Positions 1 through 5,859 of a stretch of DNA of 8,127 nucleotides are shown here, one piece after another. The number at the start of each line of letters is the position of its first letter. The stretch's first letter is position 1. The position numbers were made by a program, and so were the translations under genes. This stretch comes from an uncultured Prevotellaceae bacterium (GTDB taxonomy: Bacteria > Bacteroidota > Bacteroidia > Bacteroidales > Bacteroidaceae). The stretch spans positions 1 through 8,127 of the forward strand of contig CAMZHP010000138.1 in assembly GCA_947306845.1 (NCBI GenBank), written 5' to 3'. A model generated the notes under the pieces. It was given only the letters and a program-made list of their open reading frames with translations. It did no database searches and was not told where the DNA came from.

Positions 1-55
1 TTTTCCAAACTTTTTTCAGGAAAAACGGAAAGTTTTCGCCTTTATTGACATAAAT

Positions 56-80
56 CAAGCGGCGACAATGCCGCCGCTTG
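56..80 (-). terminator. Putative terminator hairpin of the FAD/Fe-S dehydrogenase gene
   Basis: Perfect 9-bp inverted repeat, arms CAAGCGGCG (56-64) and CGCCGCTTG (72-80), with a 7-base loop. It lies 58 bases past the stop codon of the minus-strand gene ending at 139. Read on the minus strand, the hairpin is followed by ATTTATG, a weak T tract, so it is a less than classical intrinsic terminator. On the plus strand it is followed by purines, so it would not terminate in that direction. No gene is visible in 1-138. Confidence 0.5.
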
Positions 81-138
81 AAGAAAGAAGACTTTTAGGT
101 TCCGAAAACCCATCAGCCTACATTCATCGAGATCTATC

Positions 139-3100
139 TCATGCCTTAGGTGTCGTGCATTCGTTTACAAGATAAACGATGCTCATATAGGGGATGCCGG
201 TGTTGCTCTGGAGACCGATCTCGCAGGTGCGGCTGTTGGAATAGCCCACCTCGATGTGGTTTTGCTCAATCTGCGGTTTCAGCTTGCGCAGTGCATAGCG
301 GTTCATCTCAGGATAGGTGAATCCCCTGTCGCCAGCGAAGCCACAGCACCCCACCCCTTCGGGCAGATAGACATTGTTGGAGCAGAGACGGGCGAGAGCG
401 ATGAGGTCATTGGCCACCCCCATCTCACGTGTGGAACAGGTGAGGTGGAGCGCTACATGGCGGTCAATGGGATGGAAGTCGAGTCTGTCCTTCAGGTATT
501 TCATAATGAACTCAGCCGGTTCGTAGAGTTTCATCTTGCTGATGACCTTCCTCATCCTGTGCAGACAAGGACTCTGCGCGCACAGCACCGGATAGCGCCC
601 ATGCTCGCTCGCCTTCCACAGCGCCTCCTCCAATTCACCGCTCTTGCGGTCGGCGATGTCAAGCATACCCTTGCTCTCCCAGATTTGTCCGCAGCACATG
701 CGGTCCATTCCCTCTGGGAAGATCACCTCATATCCCGCCTTGTTGAGCAGCTGGCACACCTCATCGACCAAAGGCCGCTCGACAGGAGCTTCCTTGGACA
801 GGCCCATCGTCTGATTGATGCAGCTGGGGAAATAGACCACCTTGAGTTCCTCCTGAGCCGCCTTTCCCACATGGCTGCCCGGTTTGGGCTGTTTCTTTTT
901 CTTCGGCATGGCCGTAGTCCACAGCGGCAGGCCCATCTTGTTCATTCCCCGGCAGATGGAGGTCATGAGCGACGGACCGAGCGTGACATGTCCGAGATGT
1001 GCCACATCGAGGACAACACGCAGGCCCGATTTGATGCCACCAAGGTGGTTGGCGGCAAACTCTCCGACGCGGTAGCCCAACTTGCTCTCAAGCATGTCCA
1101 TCTGACGGATGAGGTGAGTCAGCTCACCCGTATTGATCTTCATCGGGCACGATGTGGAGCACAGTCCGTCGGTGGCGCAAGTCTGGTCGCCATAGTACTT
1201 GTACTGCTTCCTGAGTCTGGCTGCCCGCGCCAGGTCGGTGCCCGTGCTCTCCAGTTCACGTATCTCACGCTGCACGGCGATGCGCATGCGCGAGGAAAGG
1301 GTCAGTCCGCACGACATGCAGTTGACCTCGCAGAAGCCGCACTCGATGCATTTGTTCGCCCTCTTCACCGCCTCGATGGTCTCCTTCGCCGTCGATTTCT
1401 TGCCCTCGCCGAGTTTGAGGTACTCTCCGCCGTCGGGCACACGGTCGAAGTCATAGTCGAGCACCGGCAGCGGTTTGAGGCATTTGATGAAGCACTCCGG
1501 GTCGTCGTTGAAGATGACACCCTGGTTGAGCAGTCCCTCGGGATCAAAAATCTTCTTCAGCTCGCACATGGCCTCGTAGGCCTTGTCGCGCCACTCATAG
1601 CGAACGAACGGTGCCATGTTGCGCCCCGTGCCGTGCTCCGCCTTGAGCGAACCGTCGTATTCCTCGACAACCAGGCGGGCCACGTCGCGCATCATCTCCT
1701 CGTATCTGCGCACCTCGCTCTCGCTCTTGAAGCTCTGATTGAGGATGAAATGGTAGTTGCCCTCGAAGGCATGGCCATAGATGCACGCATCCGAATAGCC
1801 ATGGTCGGCAATGAGTTTCTGCAGTTTGACCGTTGCCTCAGGCAGGTCTTCGATATGGAAAGCCACATCCTCGATCAGGCAAGACGTGCCCACCGGGCGT
1901 GTGCCACCCACCGATGGGAAGATGCCCGAACGGATGGCCCAGTACTTGCCATAGACCGCCGGATCCTCCGTGAACTCCGCGGGGATATAGAGGTTGAACT
2001 GGCTGAGGCACTGCTGTATGGCCTTGATCTTCTCCAGCAGTTGCTCGTGGGTGATGCCCTTCGTCTCGGTCAGGATGGCGGTCAGTCCGTGGTAGTCGCC
2101 AGGAGCGGCACCCTCGATGCGCCCGGCATCCACATCCTCCTTGAATTTGAGGAAAACGGGATCATCGACCGAGCTCAGCGACTTGTAGTCGAGCATCTCC
2201 GCGCTCTTCACCACGAGGTTCTCTGCACTCATCGCCAGGTCGTCGTCGCCAGCCTTCAGCTTCTTCATCGCCACAACCGCCTCGCAGCTCTCGCGCATGG
2301 AGAGGAAATAGACCATGGCCGATGCCTTGAAAGGATAGTCGCGCAGGGTGCGCATGGTCACCTCGGAGAGGAAAGCCAGCGTGCCCTCCGACCCCACCAT
2401 AGCGTGTGCCATGATGTCGAAGGGATCGTCGTAGGCTATGAGCGGCCGGAGGTTGAGACCGGTGACATTCTTGATGCTGTATTTCGTACGGATGCGGTCA
2501 GCAAGTTCCTTGTCGGCCCTCACCTTGTCGCGCAGTTCCTCAATCTTCCTCAGGAAATCGGGATGCGACTGCCTGAACGCCTCACGGCTCTTCTCATCGC
2601 CGGTGTCAACAACGGTGCCGTCGGTGAGGATGATGCGTGCGCTGACCATCATGCGGTCGCTGTTGGCATGCACGCCGCAGTTCATGCCCGAGGCATTGTT
2701 GCAGACGATGCCGCCCACCATGGCACTGCCAATGGAAGCCGGATCGGGAGGGAACACCCGTCCGAAAGGTTTCAGGATCTCGTTGACCCTTGCCCCCACG
2801 ATGCCCGGTTGCATCCGGATGGTCTCCTTGTCGGGAGCCAGCTCATATTTCTCCCAGTTCTTTCCCGCCACGATGAGCACCGAGTCGCTGATGCTCTGTC
2901 CTGAGAGTGATGTGCCTGCCGCGCGGAAGGTGAAAGGCAGGCGGTGCCGGGCACATGCCGTGACGATGCGCGACACCTCGTCCTCCCCATCGCTGCGGAC
3001 GACAATCTTGGGTATCTGCCTGTAGAAACTGGCATCTGTTCCCCAACCCAACGTACGGAGCTCATCGGTATAGATGCGGTCGGAGGGGATGAACTTTCTG

Positions 3101-3159
3101 ATATCTGCGAGAAACGTTGCGTAGTTTCCCGTAAGTGTGGTGCTGTTGGTTGTTGTCAT
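139..3159 (-). CDS. Fused FAD-binding and (Fe-S)-binding 2-hydroxyacid dehydrogenase (D-lactate / D-2-hydroxyglutarate / glycolate type, YdiJ-like)
   Basis: Predicted to oxidise a D-2-hydroxyacid at FAD and pass electrons through iron-sulfur clusters to a respiratory acceptor; the substrate cannot be read from sequence. The 1006 residues are close in length to E. coli YdiJ. Order of domains: FAD_binding_4 at about 45-270 (RAAGTSLSGQS 79-89, GSEGT 256-260), FAD-oxidase C-terminal domain at about 270-550 (AEHGTGRNMAPF 507-518), a ferredoxin-like domain with CIECGFCEVNC (C604, C607, C610, C614) and a second set C661/C667/C671-Pro, then two CCG domains (C780, C822-C823-G, C860, C865; C908, C938-C939-G, C979). 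No signal peptide or membrane segment; likely cytoplasmic face of the membrane. I chose the ATG at 3157-3159 (MTTTNSTT). The frame is open 26 codons further upstream, but that stretch is A/T-rich, gives an odd hydrophobic peptide and contains the putative -7 box. The last cysteine of the first set is followed by Met where ferredoxins usually have Pro. Family assignment is firm; substrate is not. Confidence 0.93.
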   Translation of the reverse strand: MTTTNSTTLTGNYATFLADIRKFIPSDRIYTDELRTLGWGTDASFYRQIPKIVVRSDGEDEVSRIVTACARHRLPFTFRAAGTSLSGQSISDSVLIVAGKNWEKYELAPDKETIRMQPGIVGARVNEILKPFGRVFPPDPASIGSAMVGGIVCNNASGMNCGVHANSDRMMVSARIILTDGTVVDTGDEKSREAFRQSHPDFLRKIEELRDKVRADKELADRIRTKYSIKNVTGLNLRPLIAYDDPFDIMAHAMVGSEGTLAFLSEVTMRTLRDYPFKASAMVYFLSMRESCEAVVAMKKLKAGDDDLAMSAENLVVKSAEMLDYKSLSSVDDPVFLKFKEDVDAGRIEGAAPGDYHGLTAILTETKGITHEQLLEKIKAIQQCLSQFNLYIPAEFTEDPAVYGKYWAIRSGIFPSVGGTRPVGTSCLIEDVAFHIEDLPEATVKLQKLIADHGYSDACIYGHAFEGNYHFILNQSFKSESEVRRYEEMMRDVARLVVEEYDGSLKAEHGTGRNMAPFVRYEWRDKAYEAMCELKKIFDPEGLLNQGVIFNDDPECFIKCLKPLPVLDYDFDRVPDGGEYLKLGEGKKSTAKETIEAVKRANKCIECGFCEVNCMSCGLTLSSRMRIAVQREIRELESTGTDLARAARLRKQYKYYGDQTCATDGLCSTSCPMKINTGELTHLIRQMDMLESKLGYRVGEFAANHLGGIKSGLRVVLDVAHLGHVTLGPSLMTSICRGMNKMGLPLWTTAMPKKKKQPKPGSHVGKAAQEELKVVYFPSCINQTMGLSKEAPVERPLVDEVCQLLNKAGYEVIFPEGMDRMCCGQIWESKGMLDIADRKSGELEEALWKASEHGRYPVLCAQSPCLHRMRKVISKMKLYEPAEFIMKYLKDRLDFHPIDRHVALHLTCSTREMGVANDLIALARLCSNNVYLPEGVGCCGFAGDRGFTYPEMNRYALRKLKPQIEQNHIEVGYSNSRTCEIGLQSNTGIPYMSIVYLVNECTTPKA

Positions 3160-3196
3160 AGTATTGAAGTGTATATATATAAATATAATAATGTGA

Positions 3197-3204
3197 CAAA
3201 GATA
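3197..3204 (-). promoter_or_regulatory. Putative Bacteroidota -7 box for the FAD/Fe-S dehydrogenase gene
   Basis: Read on the minus strand this is TATCTTTG, an exact match to TAnnTTTG. It would place the transcript start near 3190 and give a leader of about 30 bases. I see no convincing TTTG -33 box at normal spacing. The leader between the box and the ATG is almost pure A/T (a TA-rich run at 3171-3190) and has no Shine-Dalgarno sequence, as is usual in this phylum. Confidence 0.55.
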
Positions 3205-3259
3205 AGAATAAAAAATCATAATTGATGCAATTGGCACAAAAAAAGTGAGTTTTTTTTCG

Positions 3260-3267
3260 TAACTTCG
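3260..3267 (+). promoter_or_regulatory. Putative Bacteroidota -7 box for the HAD phosphatase gene
   Basis: TAACTTCG matches TAnnTTTG with one change and follows a T run at 3250-3257. It would give a leader of about 27 bases before the ATG at 3301. A -33 TTTG at the expected distance is not evident. It sits about 55 bases from the oppositely oriented box at 3197-3204, so the two genes share a short divergent control region. Confidence 0.45.
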
Positions 3268-3300
3268 CCCCTGTTTTCAACCATTCAGCACAATAACCGC

Positions 3301-4083
3301 ATGAAAGAGATCCAAGTGATTGCCTTTGACGCCGATGACACCCTGTGGGACTGCCAATCGTATTTCGAGGCCGTGGAGAGGGAATACTGCCAGTTGCTGT
3401 CACCTTATGGCGATGTGGCGCACATCTCGTCGGAGTTGTTCAAGACCGAGACCGCCAACATGCCCGAGCTGGGATATGGCAGCAAGGCCTTCACCCTGTC
3501 GCTGGTGGAGAACGCCGTCAGGGTGAGCGGCGGCCGCATCAGTGCCGATGAGTTGCTGCGTGTGGAGATGCTGGGGCGCAGCCTGCTCAACATCCCCGCC
3601 ACCCCGCTGGAGGGAGTCAGGGAGACCCTTGAGGCCATCCGACAGAGCGGCAAGTGGAAGATGGTGCTGTTTACCAAGGGCGAGATCCTCGACCAGGAGA
3701 ACAAGTTGTTCCGTTCGGGGCTATGGGATTTGTTTGACCGTGTGGAAGTGGTGTCAGACAAGACGACCCGCCAGTACAGGGAGCTGTGCATGATGTTCGG
3801 CATCGGCATCAGCGAGTTGCTGATGGTAGGCAACAGCTTCAAGTCGGACATCGAGCCCGTGCTGCGCCTGGGCGGGCATGCCGTGCATATCCCCTTTGAG
3901 ATCACCTGGGCCCATGAGATGACCGATGAGTTCGACCATGAGCATCTGCGTCGCATCGAGCGGTTTGAGCAGCTGCTGGAGGTTTTAAACCTCTCCCCGA
4001 CCCTCTCCAAAGGAGAGGGGGAAAAACCTCTCCCCGGCCCTCTCCAAAGGAGAGGGGGATGTGAGATGGGAGGTTGGAGATAG
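3301..4083 (+). CDS. HAD-superfamily hydrolase (phosphatase, COG1011-like) with a repeat-encoded C-terminal tail
   Basis: Predicted cytoplasmic phosphatase acting on a small phosphorylated metabolite; substrate unknown. HAD motifs are all present: motif I DADDT with nucleophile D10 and acid/base D12; motif II T125 in VLFTKGE; motif III K154 in VSDKT; motif IV GNSFKSD with D183. Residues about 17-100 form the helical cap. Motif IV has Asn where many relatives have GD, a variation seen in this HAD branch. The start ATG follows a -7-like box by about 34 bases; no Shine-Dalgarno is visible. The conserved domain ends near residue 229 (LLEVL). Residues 230-260, rich in Pro, Gly, Lys and Glu, are encoded by two copies of a hairpin repeat and adjoining purine-rich DNA, so this tail is probably an acquired extension and not part of the fold. 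Family confidence is high; the true ancestral C-terminus is uncertain. Confidence 0.9.
   Translation: MKEIQVIAFDADDTLWDCQSYFEAVEREYCQLLSPYGDVAHISSELFKTETANMPELGYGSKAFTLSLVENAVRVSGGRISADELLRVEMLGRSLLNIPATPLEGVRETLEAIRQSGKWKMVLFTKGEILDQENKLFRSGLWDLFDRVEVVSDKTTRQYRELCMMFGIGISELLMVGNSFKSDIEPVLRLGGHAVHIPFEITWAHEMTDEFDHEHLRRIERFEQLLEVLNLSPTLSKGEGEKPLPGPLQRRGGCEMGGWR
3990..4058. repeat. Tandem pair of 32-bp REP-like hairpin elements
   Basis: Two 32-bp copies (3990-4021 and 4027-4058) are identical except for one base (A at 3999, G at 4036) and are separated by five A residues, giving a 37-bp period. Each holds a perfect hairpin with arms CCCTCTCC and GGAGAGGG around an AAA loop, and an extra 5' CCTCTCCCC that could pair alternatively with the 3' arm. 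The pair lies inside the HAD reading frame. It is followed by GGAGGTTG copies at 4069-4076 and 4083-4090. The form is that of a REP/BIME-type interspersed element. It may also terminate or stabilise the HAD transcript. Confidence 0.8.
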
Positions 4084-4203
4084 GAGGTTGTAGCAAACAA
4101 AAAGGACTACGACGAACCAATCGCCATAGCCCCCATTCATTCAAAACTTAAAAAAAAGGTCACTTATTTCACTATTAACTTCTTCCCTTTTTTCATCAAA
4201 ATG

Positions 4204-4471
4204 TTACAGTCCCGCCGAACTGTCCTCTATTTGTTGAAATTTGTCTGTAATGCCGTAACCACTAAAGGGTGCACTTATCTCCATCATACAGCTATCGAAC
4301 TGAAATGCCCACAGCATCCCGGCTCTATTCCCGCACATAGCCCGCAGCTTCTGCTGCCAGCCATGACGCATTGTTCATCAGTGTCTTATGGTAATGATTG
4401 GTCATAGCCAATTCAGTAGGTGAAGACGCATAAATGACAGGACTCAGGTGTATTCCCGACATATAAGCCAT
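4204..4471 (-). pseudogene. Two overlapping short ORFs, possibly a frameshifted remnant or small hypothetical gene
   Basis: On the minus strand an ORF runs from ATG at 4471 to TAG at 4325 (48 codons, beginning MAYMSGIHLS). A second, in another frame, runs from ATG at 4371 to TAA at 4204 (55 codons, beginning MRHGWQQKLR). They overlap by 47 bases, so one frameshift would join them into a single product of about 85-90 residues. I recognise neither peptide. Support for a minus-strand transcript comes from the -7 box about 60 bases upstream. Against coding, an opposite-strand ORF of similar size (4201-4407) overlaps the same DNA and none has a clear ribosome binding site. It could equally be a non-coding RNA or a relic of a mobile element. 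Confidence 0.25.
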
Positions 4472-4532
4472 ACTTATGAAATGAGAACAGTGCTAATCTT
4501 TTAAAAAATGCTGATCTTTATACTTTAGGCCA

Positions 4533-4540
4533 CAAAGTTA
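4533..4540 (-). promoter_or_regulatory. Putative Bacteroidota -7 box, minus strand
   Basis: Read on the minus strand the box is TAACTTTG, an exact TAnnTTTG match, within TTTGTAACTTTGTGGCC. No -33 TTTG is seen at normal spacing. It points toward the short ORFs at 4204-4471 and away from the GH71/99-like gene, so it does not belong to any of the large genes in the window. Confidence 0.5.
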
Positions 4541-4626
4541 CAAATTTTATTTTGAACAGGCTCTAATTTTTTGCAAAAATTTATGTTAATAGTTGTTAAC
4601 CTTAGGCAGCATCGGGGTTGTGGGAG

Positions 4627-5856
4627 TTATTGCATTTTTTTGAGTTTCTTCCTGAGTTTCTTTGCTGCCTTGCCAGTCAGCTTGAGGTAGTGGTCACTCT
4701 TGATGCCTTTCTCCAAGGGAACGAAATGGCTGCCCTGAACTGGTGAAGGCACCTTGGCTGCGATTTTGAAGATGGCCGTCCCCTCATCGATCTCATCGAA
4801 CATGGCGATATAGAGCATCTGGGCGCCATTTTTCACATGGAAGTCAAGTTGCTTTTTATAGAAAGAACCCTTGTTGCGCGGGATGCTCTCACCCGGTCCT
4901 TTTTGCGGGAAGTGCAAATTGTGCCATGAGAACCCCGGGAAGCACAGCGGAGCGAAGTCGATGTGGTTGGCCTTGGCCCATCTCATATCCTCTAGGATGT
5001 GCTGCTGAAAAGCCGGGAATGTTTTTTCGTTGTATCTTCCCACATACCATGGCAGCAGGATGTCGCACATCTTGATTTGCTGGTGGAGCCTCACATCTTT
5101 TTCCGTATCCTTGTTGAGTGTCCTCCAGTAGCCAGGCACGCTGATCATGATGCTGTACCCCATCTGCTTGAGTCCCCTGATGATGGTCTCGGTCTGCGGA
5201 AATCCATAATTGCGGCCATCATTGAACCCCACTCCATACACCGCCACCAAGGGCTTGCCGTTGTGGTAGAGATAGGAAGGGCAGCGGGAATGGTCAAAAA
5301 GGCTGTATTTGCGCGCCAATTGCTGGATGTCGTTGAGCACCACCTTTTCATCACCCTCTTTCATGCCAGTCAGGTCGTACATGACGCATACGGCGCGCTC
5401 ATATTTCCGCGCTGCCTTCATGGCGTTGTCGAGGACGGCATCATGGTGGGCCTTTCCCTCCGGCCATTTCTGGTCGACCACGAAGCGCTGCATGAATGCC
5501 CCATCGATGCCGTATTCCTTCATCCATCGGAAATGCGTGTCCACTGTCGAGTAGTCACGGGGCGAGATCAGGTGAGCCTTCTTGCCGTCATCGAAGGTGA
5601 AAGGGCTCTCATAGGTCTTCTCATACTCGCTCACATCAGGCCACATCTCGACACCGGCCGAACCAGGTTTGAACACCCCCTTGCGCTGGTAGTGATACCA
5701 TCCCCGGTTGCCGCCATCGCCTGGTGTGCTGAACCATCCCTGGTATCCAGCCATCACCAGTCCGCGATAACTGTCATAACTTTTGCCGCTGGCCTGTGCC
5801 CACAGGTTGTGAGCCACAGCGACCAGCAGCAAAAGAGTGGCAAATCTGTGCCTCAT
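4627..5856 (-). CDS. Secreted glycoside hydrolase family 71/99-like protein
   Basis: Predicted exported glycan-acting enzyme of the GH71/99-like group common in Bacteroidota, sometimes annotated as xylosidase/arabinosidase; activity on a specific substrate is not established by sequence. It has 409 residues. A signal peptide occupies residues 1-22 (basic MRHR, hydrophobic LLLLVAVA, likely cut after AQA). Landmarks of the TIM-barrel domain: MAGYQGWFSTPGDGG (35-49) with GWYHY (52-56), YGIDGAFMQRFV (115-126), VCVMYDLTGM (156-165), KPLVAVYGVGF (201-211), and AMFDEIDEGTAIFK (351-364), whose acidic residues D354, E355, D357 and E358 are candidates for active-site roles by analogy with GH99. There is no lipobox cysteine, so it is probably periplasmic or released. 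The C-terminus ends in a very basic tail (AAKKLRKKLKKMQ, 397-409). The start lies three bases past the stop of the GH51 gene, so the two are almost certainly one operon. An alternative is a non-catalytic or differently specific relative. Confidence 0.85.
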   Translation of the reverse strand: MRHRFATLLLLVAVAHNLWAQASGKSYDSYRGLVMAGYQGWFSTPGDGGNRGWYHYQRKGVFKPGSAGVEMWPDVSEYEKTYESPFTFDDGKKAHLISPRDYSTVDTHFRWMKEYGIDGAFMQRFVVDQKWPEGKAHHDAVLDNAMKAARKYERAVCVMYDLTGMKEGDEKVVLNDIQQLARKYSLFDHSRCPSYLYHNGKPLVAVYGVGFNDGRNYGFPQTETIIRGLKQMGYSIMISVPGYWRTLNKDTEKDVRLHQQIKMCDILLPWYVGRYNEKTFPAFQQHILEDMRWAKANHIDFAPLCFPGFSWHNLHFPQKGPGESIPRNKGSFYKKQLDFHVKNGAQMLYIAMFDEIDEGTAIFKIAAKVPSPVQGSHFVPLEKGIKSDHYLKLTGKAAKKLRKKLKKMQ

Positions 5857-5859
5857 GTT

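Larger units (their letters stand above)
4084..4626. other. Gene-poor intergenic region (~540 bp) between convergent genes
   Basis: No recognisable protein family is encoded here. Contents in order: the end of the purine-rich repeat tract (to about 4090); an A run at 4149-4157; two overlapping short minus-strand ORFs (4204-4371 and 4325-4471); a minus-strand -7 box (4533-4540); the 12-bp palindrome TTTTTGCAAAAA (4568-4579); and a weak inverted repeat GTTAA/TTAAC (4585-4600). The last two lie just past the stop codon of the GH71/99-like gene and could act as its weak terminator on the minus strand. A/T content rises sharply at 4490-4600. Confidence 0.6.

Noticed and set aside
256..2904. An 882-codon open frame on the plus strand opposite the FAD/Fe-S dehydrogenase gene
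   Set aside because: Its codons are exact reverse complements of the sense codons, so it stays open simply because the real gene avoids TTA, CTA and TCA. The peptide shows no recognisable domain, while the opposite strand encodes a complete known protein.
3160..3237. A 26-codon upstream extension of the FAD/Fe-S dehydrogenase start
   Set aside because: The stretch is A/T-rich, encodes an odd Ile/Tyr/Phe peptide and contains the putative -7 box and leader; the downstream ATG at 3159 gives a normal family length.
3902..4144. An 80-codon minus-strand ORF over the hairpin repeats
   Set aside because: It is made mostly of the repeat units read in reverse and overlaps the 3' end of a well-supported HAD gene.
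4201..4407. A 68-codon plus-strand ORF in the gene-poor gap
   Set aside because: No ribosome binding site, promoter-like box or recognisable family; it competes with the minus-strand ORFs that at least have a -7 box upstream.
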